Positions 44,425 through 52,862 of a DNA stretch of 64,000 bases are shown piece after piece. A program made the translations under genes and the position numbers. The notes below the pieces were generated by a model. It was given only the letters and a program-made list of their open reading frames with translations. It did no database searches and was not told the DNA's origin. Within the stretch, counting starts at the first letter, position 1. Each line of letters starts with the position of its first letter. Source of the stretch: JAQIBY01 sp051747965 (GTDB lineage: Bacteria; Bacteroidota; Bacteroidia; Bacteroidales; ML635J-15); contig JBNJGS010000004.1 in NCBI GenBank assembly GCA_051747965.1, forward strand, positions 1 through 64,000. The letters run 5' to 3'.

Positions 44425-44995
44425 AAATCAATGAATTATAAATATGTAATATTTGAGGTAAAACCTCATCCTTATTGTTGTTACTTATCAAATATGTTGC
44501 CAGATTTTTATGTGTCTCCGGCTTTTTCTGGGATTCTACCCTTTCCATGACAGATGACAGGTCAGCATTATCCCGTTGCATTACCCGCTCAAGCCGTTCT
44601 TTTTCATCTGCAAGCACAAGGATGGTAGCATCCAGTTTTTTGTAAAATCCTGTTTCAAACATAATGGATGCTTCAACAAGTACCAGTGGTGCTGATTGTC
44701 TTGCTGCCCATTGTTCAAAATCTTTGTGTACGGCTGGATGCACAATATTGTTTACTTTCCTGCGTGCATTCTCATCATTAAAAATAATATCAGACATCTT
44801 TTGCTTGTCAAGCCTGCCATCATGATAGACGTTTGTTTGCAATGCCTGGTTTATGGCTTGTTGCATTTCTTCTGAATGCATCAGTCGGCGGGCTTCAGGA
44901 TCTGCATAATAAACAGGTACACCGAGAATTTCAAAAGCTCTTGCTATATTGCTCTTGCCACTACCTATGCCGCCTGCAAGTCCTGCTTTTTTCAT
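44417..44995 (-). CDS. coaE: Dephospho-CoA kinase
   Basis: A 192-residue P-loop kinase catalysing the last step of CoA synthesis. Walker A is GGIGSGKS near the N-terminus. The CoA-binding and lid regions are evident (VPVYYADPEARRLM; HPAVHKDFEQWA; EASIMFETGFYKKLD; RLERVMQRDN). The length is normal (about 195-205). It overlaps both neighbours (4 bp with the YbbR-like gene, 8 bp with the TerB/DnaJ gene), which indicates translational coupling within the leftward operon. Confidence 0.94.
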   Translation of the reverse strand: MKKAGLAGGIGSGKSNIARAFEILGVPVYYADPEARRLMHSEEMQQAINQALQTNVYHDGRLDKQKMSDIIFNDENARRKVNNIVHPAVHKDFEQWAARQSAPLVLVEASIMFETGFYKKLDATILVLADEKERLERVMQRDNADLSSVMERVESQKKPETHKNLATYLISNNNKDEVLPQILHIYNSLIYG

Positions 44996-45984
44996 TCCTT
45001 CAATGATTTTTGCCGGATGAATTTTACACTTTCCTGATGCAGCCGAATGTGACTGACATATTCCGGATGTATTACGAGTTCAGGCTGCAGCTTATTGTCC
45101 CTGGCATCCTGGAAATCTGCACGAAGCCGGAAATCATCCTTGCTGATTTGTTTGTATTTGCTCACCGGTACCTGAAACGAGATCTTGATGTCATTTGAAA
45201 TAAGCTCTACATCAATGCTGTCAGGTATATTGATTACTTCTACCGGAACAGAGATTCCTGTTTCAGTGTATTTTTCAATATGGATGCTCAGCTTTACCCT
45301 TTGGGGGTCACAGACTATGTTTTCTGGTATTTCCAGAGGAATATGCCGGTTGATGTCACTGTTGATTTTCCCATAATCCATATTTTTGGTGAAAATGGTA
45401 TCAATTGTATTGACAAGACGGCGTGAACCTGTAATTTCGACAGTGTCAGGTGTCAGAAACGGACCAGAGGTTACCATATACTGCCGGGCCGGCTTGAAAT
45501 GGATGCGGGGGGAAACACATACCTTCTTTGTGATGGTCTTACTGACATATAGATGCAATGTGTCCGGCTTTATCTGGTTAAGATTGAGTTTCCCTTTAAT
45601 GCGTTTATTTACTTCGGAGCGAATACTCCGTGAAGTAATAAAGTAATGATCATCATTGATTTTGCCGGGTACTGTTTTGTCTAAATTGATGATTAGGGGT
45701 GGCTTAGAGTGGTCAAGTTTGTAACTCAGAATATCATATCCGTGACCATGAATTTCAATGTCCAGCCTGGGGTTTTCACTTTTGTCCAGTTCAAGGCCGG
45801 ATGGTAGATTTTTAAAAACAACAGGGTAGGTGATGTCGTGTACGTACTCCTTGTTAAGCGCGTTGAGCAGCCACAGAATAGTCGATATAGCCAAAAATAA
45901 ACCGAAAACCAGTGTTTTTCGGTTTATTTTGACCTTCATCAGTTTATCAAAAAGTTGCTTAAATCTGTTTTTGTCTTTATCCAA
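44992..45984 (-). CDS. YbbR-like domain protein (CdaR-like)
   Basis: A 330-residue protein with one N-terminal membrane helix (LVFGLFLAISTILWLLNAL, about 25-43) and an extracytoplasmic region containing YbbR-type beta-domain repeats (YPVVFKNLPSGLEL; VCVSPRIHFKPARQYMV; ITGSRRLVNTIDTIFT; GISVPVEVINIPDSIDV). In Firmicutes, YbbR/CdaR regulates the c-di-AMP cyclase CdaA. No cyclase gene is adjacent here, so such a role is open. It ends over the coaE start by 4 bp and begins 8 bp after yajC. Confidence 0.85.
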   Translation of the reverse strand: MDKDKNRFKQLFDKLMKVKINRKTLVFGLFLAISTILWLLNALNKEYVHDITYPVVFKNLPSGLELDKSENPRLDIEIHGHGYDILSYKLDHSKPPLIINLDKTVPGKINDDHYFITSRSIRSEVNKRIKGKLNLNQIKPDTLHLYVSKTITKKVCVSPRIHFKPARQYMVTSGPFLTPDTVEITGSRRLVNTIDTIFTKNMDYGKINSDINRHIPLEIPENIVCDPQRVKLSIHIEKYTETGISVPVEVINIPDSIDVELISNDIKISFQVPVSKYKQISKDDFRLRADFQDARDNKLQPELVIHPEYVSHIRLHQESVKFIRQKSLKE

Positions 45985-45992
45985 GCCGAATG

Positions 45993-46316
45993 CTATCTTG
46001 TTTGCTGTACACCAACAGGATTAACCGTGGATTTTTCAACTGATATTATGACGCCATCGGCAATTTCAAGATCAAAAGTGGTTTCTTTTACCGCTTTGAT
46101 TTTACCGTGAATTCCGCCGGCAGTCAATACTTTATCACCTTTATCCAGGCTTTCGCGGAATTTGCGCATTTCTTTCTGGCGCTTCATCTGTGGCCGGATC
46201 ATAAAGAAATAAAATACCACCAGTATGAGTGCCAGAAAAATAAAGCTACTCCATTGTCCACCCTGATCGCCTGTAGCGTTTGGGTCCATCATTAAAATAA
46301 TTCCTAATAAATTCAT
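45993..46316 (-). CDS. yajC: Preprotein translocase subunit YajC
   Basis: A 107-residue YajC, the small accessory of the Sec translocon with SecDF. A single membrane helix (FIFLALILVVFYFFMIRPQMKR region, about 26-45) is followed by the conserved cytosolic segment QKEMRKFRESLDKGDKVLTAGGIHGKI, including the family motif GDKVLTAGGI. It lies between the DUF1573 lipoprotein gene (15 bp) and the YbbR-like gene (8 bp). Confidence 0.94.
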   Translation of the reverse strand: MNLLGIILMMDPNATGDQGGQWSSFIFLALILVVFYFFMIRPQMKRQKEMRKFRESLDKGDKVLTAGGIHGKIKAVKETTFDLEIADGVIISVEKSTVNPVGVQQTR

Positions 46317-46331
46317 ATGCTTTGTTTTTTT

Positions 46332-46805
46332 TTATTGTGTTACAATATTACACATTATTCTTAACTCTTGTGTCTTTGGTTGTGTATTCGCGAAAACCTT
46401 AACACTTTTCTTTTGTTCTCCCTGTCTGCCCTGGCTGTCAAATGTCACTTCCACGTAACCGTCCTCACCGGGAGCAATGGGCTTTTTCGTCCACTTTGGT
46501 GCTGTACAGCCACAGGAGGCTTTCACATTGTTGATAATCAACTCAGAACCTCCGACATTTGTGAAAGTAAAGGTGTAGGCCACCTTTTCTCCCTGAATGA
46601 CAGTGCCAAAATTGTACTCTTTGACCGGAAAATCAAATTCAGGCAACTCACTTAGGTCACCATCCTTGTCTGCACTTATTGGATTTTTAACATCCTTTGT
46701 GTCAATTTTGCCATCATTGGAATCGGGTACTTCAGAATTGTTACAACTCAAGGCCAGCAGACCTGCAAGCATCACAATAATCAGAATATGATATTTTGTA
46801 TTCAT
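46332..46805 (-). CDS. DUF1573 lipoprotein
   Basis: A 157-residue lipoprotein (signal ending LLALSC) with one DUF1573 immunoglobulin-like domain. The hallmark strand YNFGTVIQGEKVAYTFTFTN is followed by VKASCGCTAPKWTKKPIAPGE. DUF1573 proteins are abundant in Bacteroidota envelopes and are ASPM-SPD-2-Hydin-like beta-sandwiches of unknown function. A -7-like TACCTTTA precedes the gene in the 71 bp gap after nusB, so it may have a secondary promoter within the operon. Confidence 0.88.
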   Translation of the reverse strand: MNTKYHILIIVMLAGLLALSCNNSEVPDSNDGKIDTKDVKNPISADKDGDLSELPEFDFPVKEYNFGTVIQGEKVAYTFTFTNVGGSELIINNVKASCGCTAPKWTKKPIAPGEDGYVEVTFDSQGRQGEQKKSVKVFANTQPKTQELRIMCNIVTQ

Positions 46806-46876
46806 TGTATTAAATTTTTGTAAAGGTACAATTTTCTTATTGCTGTAAAAAATACACTTGTCAGTTTTTTCTTATC

Positions 46877-47827
46877 CTATACCCCGCCAACAAGACCACG
46901 ACCGGTTTTTTTCACTTTGCCTTCCTTTTTTAAGGCAACAACGATCTGGTCAAGCAATCCGTTAATGAATGCATTGCTTTTAAGGGTACTGTAGAATTTG
47001 CTGATTTCTATATATTCATTGATACTTACCTTTACCGGAACCGCGGGCATATGCATGAACTCAGTGATAGCAAGCTTCATGATGATTTTATCGACAATGG
47101 CAATGCGTTCGATATCCCAGTTCCTGGAATGCTCTTCTATCATTTCTTCATATTCATTGTCATGTATCAGGGCTTTACGCAGTAAATGCTTCCCGAATTC
47201 ACGGTCTGCTTCACATGAGTATTCTTTCATGATAAGGAAATTGTCGTTGCCCGGCTTTTTCACCCGCTGAATGGATTTCTCCAGTAAGCTGCAGACAAAT
47301 CCTATATCATCATTCCAGTATAAACCATATTCTTCAATCATCTGATCAAGGGTAGGATCATCCACCAAGAAATAATTGATGATAAAAATGATGATGTTCT
47401 TGTGCTGGTTCAAATTTGGTTTCTCTGTGTTCAGATAGCTGCGAAACTCTTCAGTCTCAGAAATCTTTTCATACAGATCACGAATATACTTTTCATGTTC
47501 ATCACGGGGTATGCGAGGGGCCTTTGTTTGCTTCTGAAAGCACTCAGCCTGCCTGATAGCTTCAATGACAGGATTATCTACAAAATTCCTTCTGGGATGT
47601 AAATCTTCATAGGTAGGAAGATTCTTGGCCAGTGCAATTTCTATCTTATGCCCGGCATAATCCGCCAGATAAGTAATGATCGATAAAATTTCATAATACA
47701 ATTCAAGCGTACCATGTACACTTTTGTCCAACTCCTTTGTTGCAGCGTTAAGGTCGCCTTTGCCTTGCTGGACATTGGCGTAATAAACCTGCATTACTTT
47801 TGTTCTTAGTAGTCTTCTGCTAATCAT
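46877..47827 (-). CDS. nusB: Transcription antitermination factor NusB (long Bacteroidota form)
   Basis: A 316-residue protein, about twice canonical NusB. The start MISRRLLRTKVMQVYYA is the conserved NusB helix, and the C-terminal half holds the usual core (GKHLLRKALIHDNEYEEMI; AIVDKIIMKLAITEFMHMP; INEYIEISKFYSTLKSNAFINGLLD). The middle insertion is normal for the phylum. NusB with NusE (S10) assembles the rRNA antitermination complex. It is the first gene of the leftward seven-gene series. Confidence 0.93.
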   Translation of the reverse strand: MISRRLLRTKVMQVYYANVQQGKGDLNAATKELDKSVHGTLELYYEILSIITYLADYAGHKIEIALAKNLPTYEDLHPRRNFVDNPVIEAIRQAECFQKQTKAPRIPRDEHEKYIRDLYEKISETEEFRSYLNTEKPNLNQHKNIIIFIINYFLVDDPTLDQMIEEYGLYWNDDIGFVCSLLEKSIQRVKKPGNDNFLIMKEYSCEADREFGKHLLRKALIHDNEYEEMIEEHSRNWDIERIAIVDKIIMKLAITEFMHMPAVPVKVSINEYIEISKFYSTLKSNAFINGLLDQIVVALKKEGKVKKTGRGLVGGV

Positions 47828-47850
47828 TATTGAGAACCTTTATGCGAATG

Positions 47851-47881
47851 CAAAGTAGCGTATTTTTTATTTGTTTTGCAA
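47851..47881 (-). promoter_or_regulatory. Candidate nusB promoter
   Basis: Minus strand: TTG (47879-47881), 21 bp, then TACTTTG (47851-47857), one base short of TAnnTTTG and about 24 bp before the nusB ATG. Confidence 0.35.
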
Positions 47882-47897
47882 TAATTTTTAAAAAGCT

Positions 47898-47927
47898 TTT
47901 GTTTCAAGAAAAGGTTTTCTATATTTG
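47898..47927 (+). promoter_or_regulatory. Promoter of the PUR/DUF3276 gene
   Basis: TTTG (47898-47901), an 18 bp spacer, then TATATTTG (47920-47927): both boxes match the Bacteroidota consensus (TTTG/TAnnTTTG). A start near 47933 leaves a leader of about 20 nt with AGCAGG just before the ATG. Confidence 0.6.
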
Positions 47928-47952
47928 TGGTAGTACCAATTAATACAGCAGG

Positions 47953-48408
47953 ATGGAAGGTAAAGAAAAAAATCGCAACCAAGGAATCTTCGCTCGACCT
48001 GTAAGGGCTGGAAGGCGTACTTACTTCTTTGATGTGAAACAAACAAGAAGCGGAGATCTGTTTTTAACCATTACAGAAAGCAAAAAGATTTTTAAAAAGA
48101 AAGATTCATTTCGGTATGAAAAACACAAAATTTTCCTCTACAAAGAAGATTTTGACAAATTTGCTAAGGCCTTTGAGGATGCAGTAGATTTTGTCCGGGA
48201 ACATGTTGATGAATCCCTGGAAAAAGGCGGCCTGGATATGCAGGAAGATCAAAATACTGAGAAAAGTAAAGAAACACCGGATACAGCGGAAAGCAATAAT
48301 CCCGAAGAAAATGATGTGAAAGAACCGGATCAGGAAACTGAAAAATTTACCAATGTCAGTTTCGACGATCTTGACCCTGATGCCGAAAAAGGTGAAGAAG
48401 AAAAGTAA
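47953..48408 (+). CDS. PUR family nucleic-acid-binding protein (DUF3276)
   Basis: A 151-residue protein with an N-terminal PUR domain (about 10-85): IFARPVRAGRRTYFFDVKQ, then DLFLTITESKKIFKKKDSF and HKIFLYKEDFDKFAKAFEDAVDFV. PUR repeats bind single-stranded, purine-rich DNA or RNA; the bacterial member dimerises to form a Pur-alpha-like fold. The C-terminal half is a low-complexity acidic tail (E/D/N/K/P rich). It is divergent from nusB with a well-formed promoter and ends 3 bp from the convergent fRMsr gene. Confidence 0.88.
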   Translation: MEGKEKNRNQGIFARPVRAGRRTYFFDVKQTRSGDLFLTITESKKIFKKKDSFRYEKHKIFLYKEDFDKFAKAFEDAVDFVREHVDESLEKGGLDMQEDQNTEKSKETPDTAESNNPEENDVKEPDQETEKFTNVSFDDLDPDAEKGEEEK

Positions 48409-48411
48409 GCA

Positions 48412-48885
48412 TCACTGTTTCTGATAAACCAGGCTTACAATGCGGGACAGCCATTGACTATCGGTTTCATCAAAACTATCGTATTTGTCACTGTCAACAT
48501 CCAGCACACCAATAAGCTTGCTTTTATCGTCGAAAAGCGGTACAACAATCTCTGATCTGGAACGTGAATCACAGGCAATATGACCAGGAAACTTTTCTAC
48601 ATCGCTGACCACCATTGTCTTTTCCTGACGTATTCCCGCCCAGCAGACACCTGTGTCCTTCTTTAACTCCAGACATGCAAGCGGCCCCTGATACGGCCCA
48701 ACCTGTAGTTGTCCGCTGTCATTCAACAGATAAAAACCGGTCCAGAAAAACAATGCCTGCTTGTGGTGCAATACAGCCACTATTGTTGCCATTCTGCTAA
48801 CAGGATTGTCAACAGGAGCAGTCAGATTCTCCAACTGCTCATATATTCTTTCATACCGGTTGATTTTCTTTTCATTTGCTGACAT
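48412..48885 (-). CDS. Free methionine-(R)-sulfoxide reductase (GAF domain, fRMsr)
   Basis: A 157-residue GAF-domain enzyme that reduces free methionine-R-sulfoxide. The three functional cysteines are C71 (LACLEL), C81 (GVCW) and C105 (HIACDSRS). Their spacings of 10 and 24 equal those of E. coli fRMsr (C84, C94, C118). The start at 48885 is preferred to an in-frame one at 48936 because a consensus -7 box lies between them. It is divergent from the GPx gene with 68 bp between starts, which suggests a shared oxidative-stress control region. Confidence 0.93.
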   Translation of the reverse strand: MSANEKKINRYERIYEQLENLTAPVDNPVSRMATIVAVLHHKQALFFWTGFYLLNDSGQLQVGPYQGPLACLELKKDTGVCWAGIRQEKTMVVSDVEKFPGHIACDSRSRSEIVVPLFDDKSKLIGVLDVDSDKYDSFDETDSQWLSRIVSLVYQKQ

Positions 48886-48911
48886 GTTACTTTTTTTTAT
48901 GTTTCTGTAAA

Positions 48912-48919
48912 CAAAAATA
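48912..48919 (-). promoter_or_regulatory. Candidate -7 box of the fRMsr gene
   Basis: Minus strand TATTTTTG is an exact TAnnTTTG match, 26 bp before the ATG at 48885. The -33 position has only a weak match. The location argues against translation starting at 48936. Confidence 0.45.
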
Positions 48920-48953
48920 AGAGAATTGCTGTTCAATACCTAAACTAAACATT

Positions 48954-49493
48954 ATGAAAGTACTCATTATTTTAACAGCATTTATTATGACATTAAATAC
49001 GGACACTACTGCACAGACTGGTTTTTATGACCTGCAGGCAGAGAATATCAACGGAGAAATTATCAATTTTGATACATTCAAGGGTAAAAAAGTTTTGATT
49101 GTAAATACCGCATCAAAGTGTGGATTTACCGGACAGTACGAAGGATTGCAGGAACTCCACAAAGAGTATGGGGGGGATGACTTTATGATTGTGGGATTTC
49201 CATCCAACGACTTTATGAATCAGGAACCAGGCAGTGAAGAGGATATCAAAGCCTTTTGTGAAAAAAACTACGGGGTGGAATTTTTAATGATGTCGAAAGT
49301 CAAGGTCAAAGGCAAAGCAAAGCACCCTGTATATGCCTGGCTTACAGACAAGAAGTTGAATAATGCAATGGATTCAAAAGTCAGCTGGAATTTCCAGAAA
49401 TACATGATCAACGAAAACGGTGAGCTAGTGGATGTAGCCAAACCAAAAGTAAGCCCGAAATCTGATAAAATTCTGAATTTTATCAAGTCATAA
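48954..49493 (+). CDS. Periplasmic glutathione-peroxidase family protein
   Basis: A 179-residue thioredoxin-fold peroxidase with a signal peptide (ending TTAQ, about residue 21). The peroxidatic cysteine is C56 in NTASKCGFTGQYEGL. The catalytic Gln is in GFPSNDFMNQEPGS and the Trp/Asn pair in SWNFQKYMI. A second cysteine in EDIKAFCEKNYGV could act as the resolving residue, as in thioredoxin-dependent GPx enzymes; the reductant is therefore more likely thioredoxin-like than glutathione. A small hairpin (49534-49551) follows without a U-run. Confidence 0.92.
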   Translation: MKVLIILTAFIMTLNTDTTAQTGFYDLQAENINGEIINFDTFKGKKVLIVNTASKCGFTGQYEGLQELHKEYGGDDFMIVGFPSNDFMNQEPGSEEDIKAFCEKNYGVEFLMMSKVKVKGKAKHPVYAWLTDKKLNNAMDSKVSWNFQKYMINENGELVDVAKPKVSPKSDKILNFIKS

Positions 49494-49717
49494 TTTACAT
49501 ATAACAGCAATTTTGACAAAGCACCCTTGTTTTCCGTAATAAGATTTACGGCAGAGCAGGGGTGAGTTGTTTTTGGCATAATGATTTTTCCTGTTCCCTT
49601 TGGCCTGTTTTCTGGCCGACATACCTGTATGCAGTACTTGTGATGTTTGTTAGAAATAAAATTGAATGCTCTGCTTCCACAATACAATTAGTTTTGCTTA
49701 TTTTGTTGGTTGTGAAA

Positions 49718-50830
49718 ATGTATCCCACATATGCCACTCTGCTGATTGTGATCTTGTTGTTATTTGCATGCCAACAGCCTGATGTACATAATCTTGCTGG
49801 TGAAAGCACTGTATCAAACAAATATGCAGATGGTTTTGAGATAGAAAAATCTTCAAGAGGGTATACAATGATTGTGAATCGCCCCTGGCAGCAAGCAGAG
49901 AATGAAGAGTTTATCTATAGTTTAAGCAGGAATCCGGATCAGAATGAAATTGAGATCCCTGTAGAAAAAGTCGTTTGCATGTCAACCACACATATGGCAT
50001 ATCTGCATGCTCTGGATCAGGCAGAAAGTGTTGCCGGGCTCAGTGGTACTGACTATCTGTTCAATAAGCACCTGCAACAGGCAGTGAAGCATGGTGAACT
50101 TGAAGAGGTGGGTTTTTCCGAGAACCTGAATATGGAGAAAATCATCAGCTTAAATCCGGATGTGGTTTTTGCCTATGTAATTCAACCCTCAGAACTGAGG
50201 CCCCTCAGACAGTTGGAAAAACTGGACATTCCGGTTGTGCTTGTTGGTGATTATCTTGAACAGACCCCTCTGGCCAAACTTGAATGGCTGCGGTTTTTTG
50301 CTGCTTTCTATGATCTTATGCCTGAGGCTGACAGCCTGATCAGGACAAAAACCAATAATTACCTTCAACTTAAAAATAAATTGCCTGCTAACAAACCTGC
50401 TCCCAAAGTATTGACCAACATTCCATGGCAAGGTGTGTGGTGGGTGCCTGGTGGCGAATCATATCTGGCAAAACTCATCAGCGATGCGGGCGGACAGTAC
50501 ATCTTCGGAGATTTTCCGGGAACCGAAAGTCATGCTGTTGATATTGAAAAAGTTTACCAGCGATCAACGGATGCTGATGTCTGGATAAATACCGGCAATG
50601 CCAACTCTTATAATGCTGTGTTTGCTGCTGACAGACGGCTGGAGTCATTTCACAAACTCGCGGAGATCCGGATTTTTAATAACAATAAACGAAGCAATGG
50701 CACAGGCAATGATTTCTATGAATCTGCCGTGGTGAACCCCGATTACCTCTTGTCCGACCTTATCAAAATTTTTCATCCGGAAATGCTGGATAATGACACA
50801 TTGATTTATTACAAAGCTTTGCGTGAATGA
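49718..50830 (+). CDS. ABC importer substrate-binding lipoprotein (FecB/BtuF type)
   Basis: A 370-residue class III (helical-backbone) binding protein. I choose the ATG at 49718, which gives a lipoprotein signal ending LLLFAC; the reading frame continues upstream to 49562 but that part encodes no sensible signal. The first lobe starts at VEKVVCMSTTHMAYLHALD and contains IISLNPDVVFAYV; the second lobe starts near PKVLTNIPWQGVWWVPGGESYLAKLI. The family binds iron-siderophores, heme or cobalamin; the ligand cannot be read here. It overlaps the permease gene by 4 bp (ATGA). No TonB-dependent receptor gene or recognisable cobalamin riboswitch is next to it. Confidence 0.88.
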   Translation: MYPTYATLLIVILLLFACQQPDVHNLAGESTVSNKYADGFEIEKSSRGYTMIVNRPWQQAENEEFIYSLSRNPDQNEIEIPVEKVVCMSTTHMAYLHALDQAESVAGLSGTDYLFNKHLQQAVKHGELEEVGFSENLNMEKIISLNPDVVFAYVIQPSELRPLRQLEKLDIPVVLVGDYLEQTPLAKLEWLRFFAAFYDLMPEADSLIRTKTNNYLQLKNKLPANKPAPKVLTNIPWQGVWWVPGGESYLAKLISDAGGQYIFGDFPGTESHAVDIEKVYQRSTDADVWINTGNANSYNAVFAADRRLESFHKLAEIRIFNNNKRSNGTGNDFYESAVVNPDYLLSDLIKIFHPEMLDNDTLIYYKALRE

Positions 50831-51858
50831 AAAGCCGCTTGCGAGCATATTTCCTTATGGCCATTGTGCTGATTGGCAGTCTGATCTTGTTTGTTGCAGA
50901 CTTGCTGACCGGAAGCACTGAAATTGGTTTCTCACGGCTTATGGCCTGGTTTACCGGTACGGCTGACGCGGATGCCGGCTGGTATGCTGCCTTTAGTCTG
51001 TTCCGTCTGCCCAGAGTGTTGACAGCTGTTTTGGCCGGAGCTGCTCTCTCAGTCAGTGGACTACTTATGCAGACCCTGTTTAGAAATCCTCTGGCAGGAC
51101 CTTATATCCTTGGGATTTCTTCCGGTGCCAGTCTTGGTGTGGCTCTGGTTGTACTTGGTGCAGGTGCCGGCGGAGCGATGCTCCCGGGATCTGCAGGAAG
51201 CCTCTGGCTTGTGGTATCCGGTGCCATAGGGGCAGGCCTGGTCATGTTGATCGTTTCTCTGATTTCTATACGTCAAAAAGATATCATGACTTTGTTGATA
51301 CTTGGAGTGCTGATAGGGGCAGTGATTTCTGCTATTGTTGGCCTTTTGCAATATCTCAGCCAGGCTGCAGACCTTAAACTCTACGTTCTCTGGACAATGG
51401 GCAGCCTCCGGTCTGTTTCTCCGGACGATTTGAAATTGCTGGCTCCGGTTATCCTTGTTGGTCTTTTTGTCTCCTGGCTGATTTCCAAGCATCTGAATAT
51501 CCTTCTGCTGGGTGAAGACAATGCACGTGCCATGGGCACACCTGTGTTGTTAATCCGCTTGTTGATTTTTGTTTGTGTGTCAATTCTGGCAGGCAGCATT
51601 ACTGCATTTTGCGGCCCCATCGGTTTTATTGGAATTGCCGTGCCTCATATTATCCGCAGTATTTTCAAGTGCTCTGACCACCGATGGCTTCTGCCTGCAA
51701 GTATGATAGGAGGAGCTGGTGTGATGCTCTTCTCTGATATACTAAGCAATTTTGGCCCGGGTGATTCAGTGATGCCTATAAATTCGATCACGGCCCTGGT
51801 AGGAATTCCCTTTATTTTCTGGTTGATATTGAGCAAACGCAAAAGCTTTTTTCAGTGA
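50827..51858 (+). CDS. FecCD-family ABC transporter permease
   Basis: A 343-residue permease with about 9-10 membrane helices. FecCD signatures include RLPRVLTAVLAGAALSVSGLLMQTLFRNPLAGPYILGISSG-type sequence (about 58-98), MTLLILGVLIGAVISAIVGLLQY and FCGPIGFIGIAVPHIIRSIF near the C-terminus (the ATPase-coupling region). Two copies form the channel of an iron-complex or B12 importer. Both ends overlap neighbours by 4 bp, so synthesis is coupled to the binding protein and the ATPase. Confidence 0.93.
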   Translation: MKSRLRAYFLMAIVLIGSLILFVADLLTGSTEIGFSRLMAWFTGTADADAGWYAAFSLFRLPRVLTAVLAGAALSVSGLLMQTLFRNPLAGPYILGISSGASLGVALVVLGAGAGGAMLPGSAGSLWLVVSGAIGAGLVMLIVSLISIRQKDIMTLLILGVLIGAVISAIVGLLQYLSQAADLKLYVLWTMGSLRSVSPDDLKLLAPVILVGLFVSWLISKHLNILLLGEDNARAMGTPVLLIRLLIFVCVSILAGSITAFCGPIGFIGIAVPHIIRSIFKCSDHRWLLPASMIGGAGVMLFSDILSNFGPGDSVMPINSITALVGIPFIFWLILSKRKSFFQ

Positions 51859-52862
51859 AAAACAAAAGAAAAACATACCTGGAAACTGAAAATCTCGGCA
51901 TTGGATACCGGAACAATAAGCTGATCCAAAATATGAATCTGATGGCCGGCAGTGCAGAGGTAATAGGTTTGCTTGGTCCAAATGGAGCTGGAAAAAGTAC
52001 ATTGTTGAAATCCCTTATGGGACTCTTGCCTGTTCTGGAGGGAGATATCAGCATCATGGGAGAAAAACCGTCTGCCCTGAGTGCAAGAAAAAAGGCCCGG
52101 CTGGTAAGTTATGTGGCAGCCAATGAAAGCCTTCCGGCCAATTTGCATGTGTACGAACTGGTGGCTTTTGGAAGATATCCATACACGGGCTTGATGAGCA
52201 GACCCGGTCCGGAAGACAGACAACGGCAGAAACTTGCCATGCAGCAAATGCAGGTCATCCATCTGGCCGCAAGACAATTGGGAGAAATCAGCGATGGGGA
52301 GAGACAACGGGCCATGATAGCACGGGCACTGGCACAGGATACTCCTTTGATTATCCTTGACGAACCGGCAGCGCACCTTGACATCAAAAACCGGTATGAA
52401 CTCATGCGCCTTTTACGCAGGCAAGCCGCAACAACCGGCAAATGTATCATCTTTTCATCCCACGATCTGGAAATTGCTATGAATTATACGGATAAGCTCT
52501 GGATGATTGATCAGGGCAAAATAGTTTCCGGTTTGCCTGAAGACCTGGTCTTGCAGGGGGATATTGACAAACTGGTGCCTTCTGATGAAATCCGCTTTGA
52601 CAGAAAAGCCGGAAAATTTATTTTGCCTGTGCAGAAAATAAGGGAAATTTGTGTACAGGGCAATGGCACTGTCTTTCAATGGACTTGTCATGCCCTCAGG
52701 CGATACGGATTTGAAACCGGCTGTAACAAAAGTGCCGATATATACGTTATCATCAAAGAAAATGAGGGACAGCCTCTGTGGGAACTCATTTACCATGATG
52801 ACGTAAAGAGCTGTAACTCACTGGAAAAATTAATTATGACCATTAAAAATATTCATCTATGA
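51855..52862 (+). CDS. ABC transporter ATP-binding protein with C-terminal extension
   Basis: A 335-residue ATPase that starts with GTG at 51855 (GTGA overlap with the permease stop). Walker A is GPNGAGKSTLLK, Walker B LIILDEPAAHLD, and the switch histidine is in SSHDLEIA. The signature motif is a variant, ISDGERQR instead of LSGGQ/LSSGE. The core ends near residue 250, and a further about 85 residues follow (VQGNGTVFQWTCHALRRYG; DIYVIIKENEGQPLWELIY), forming an extra small domain that may regulate the transporter or bind a ligand. It overlaps the next gene by 4 bp. Confidence 0.92.
   Translation: MKNKRKTYLETENLGIGYRNNKLIQNMNLMAGSAEVIGLLGPNGAGKSTLLKSLMGLLPVLEGDISIMGEKPSALSARKKARLVSYVAANESLPANLHVYELVAFGRYPYTGLMSRPGPEDRQRQKLAMQQMQVIHLAARQLGEISDGERQRAMIARALAQDTPLIILDEPAAHLDIKNRYELMRLLRRQAATTGKCIIFSSHDLEIAMNYTDKLWMIDQGKIVSGLPEDLVLQGDIDKLVPSDEIRFDRKAGKFILPVQKIREICVQGNGTVFQWTCHALRRYGFETGCNKSADIYVIIKENEGQPLWELIYHDDVKSCNSLEKLIMTIKNIHL

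Noticed and set aside
49494..49717. Possible cobalamin riboswitch before the ABC importer operon
   Set aside because: I could not find the B12-box core or its conserved helices. Only a small 6 bp hairpin (ccgtaa/ttacgg, 49534-49551) is present, and it has no U-run.
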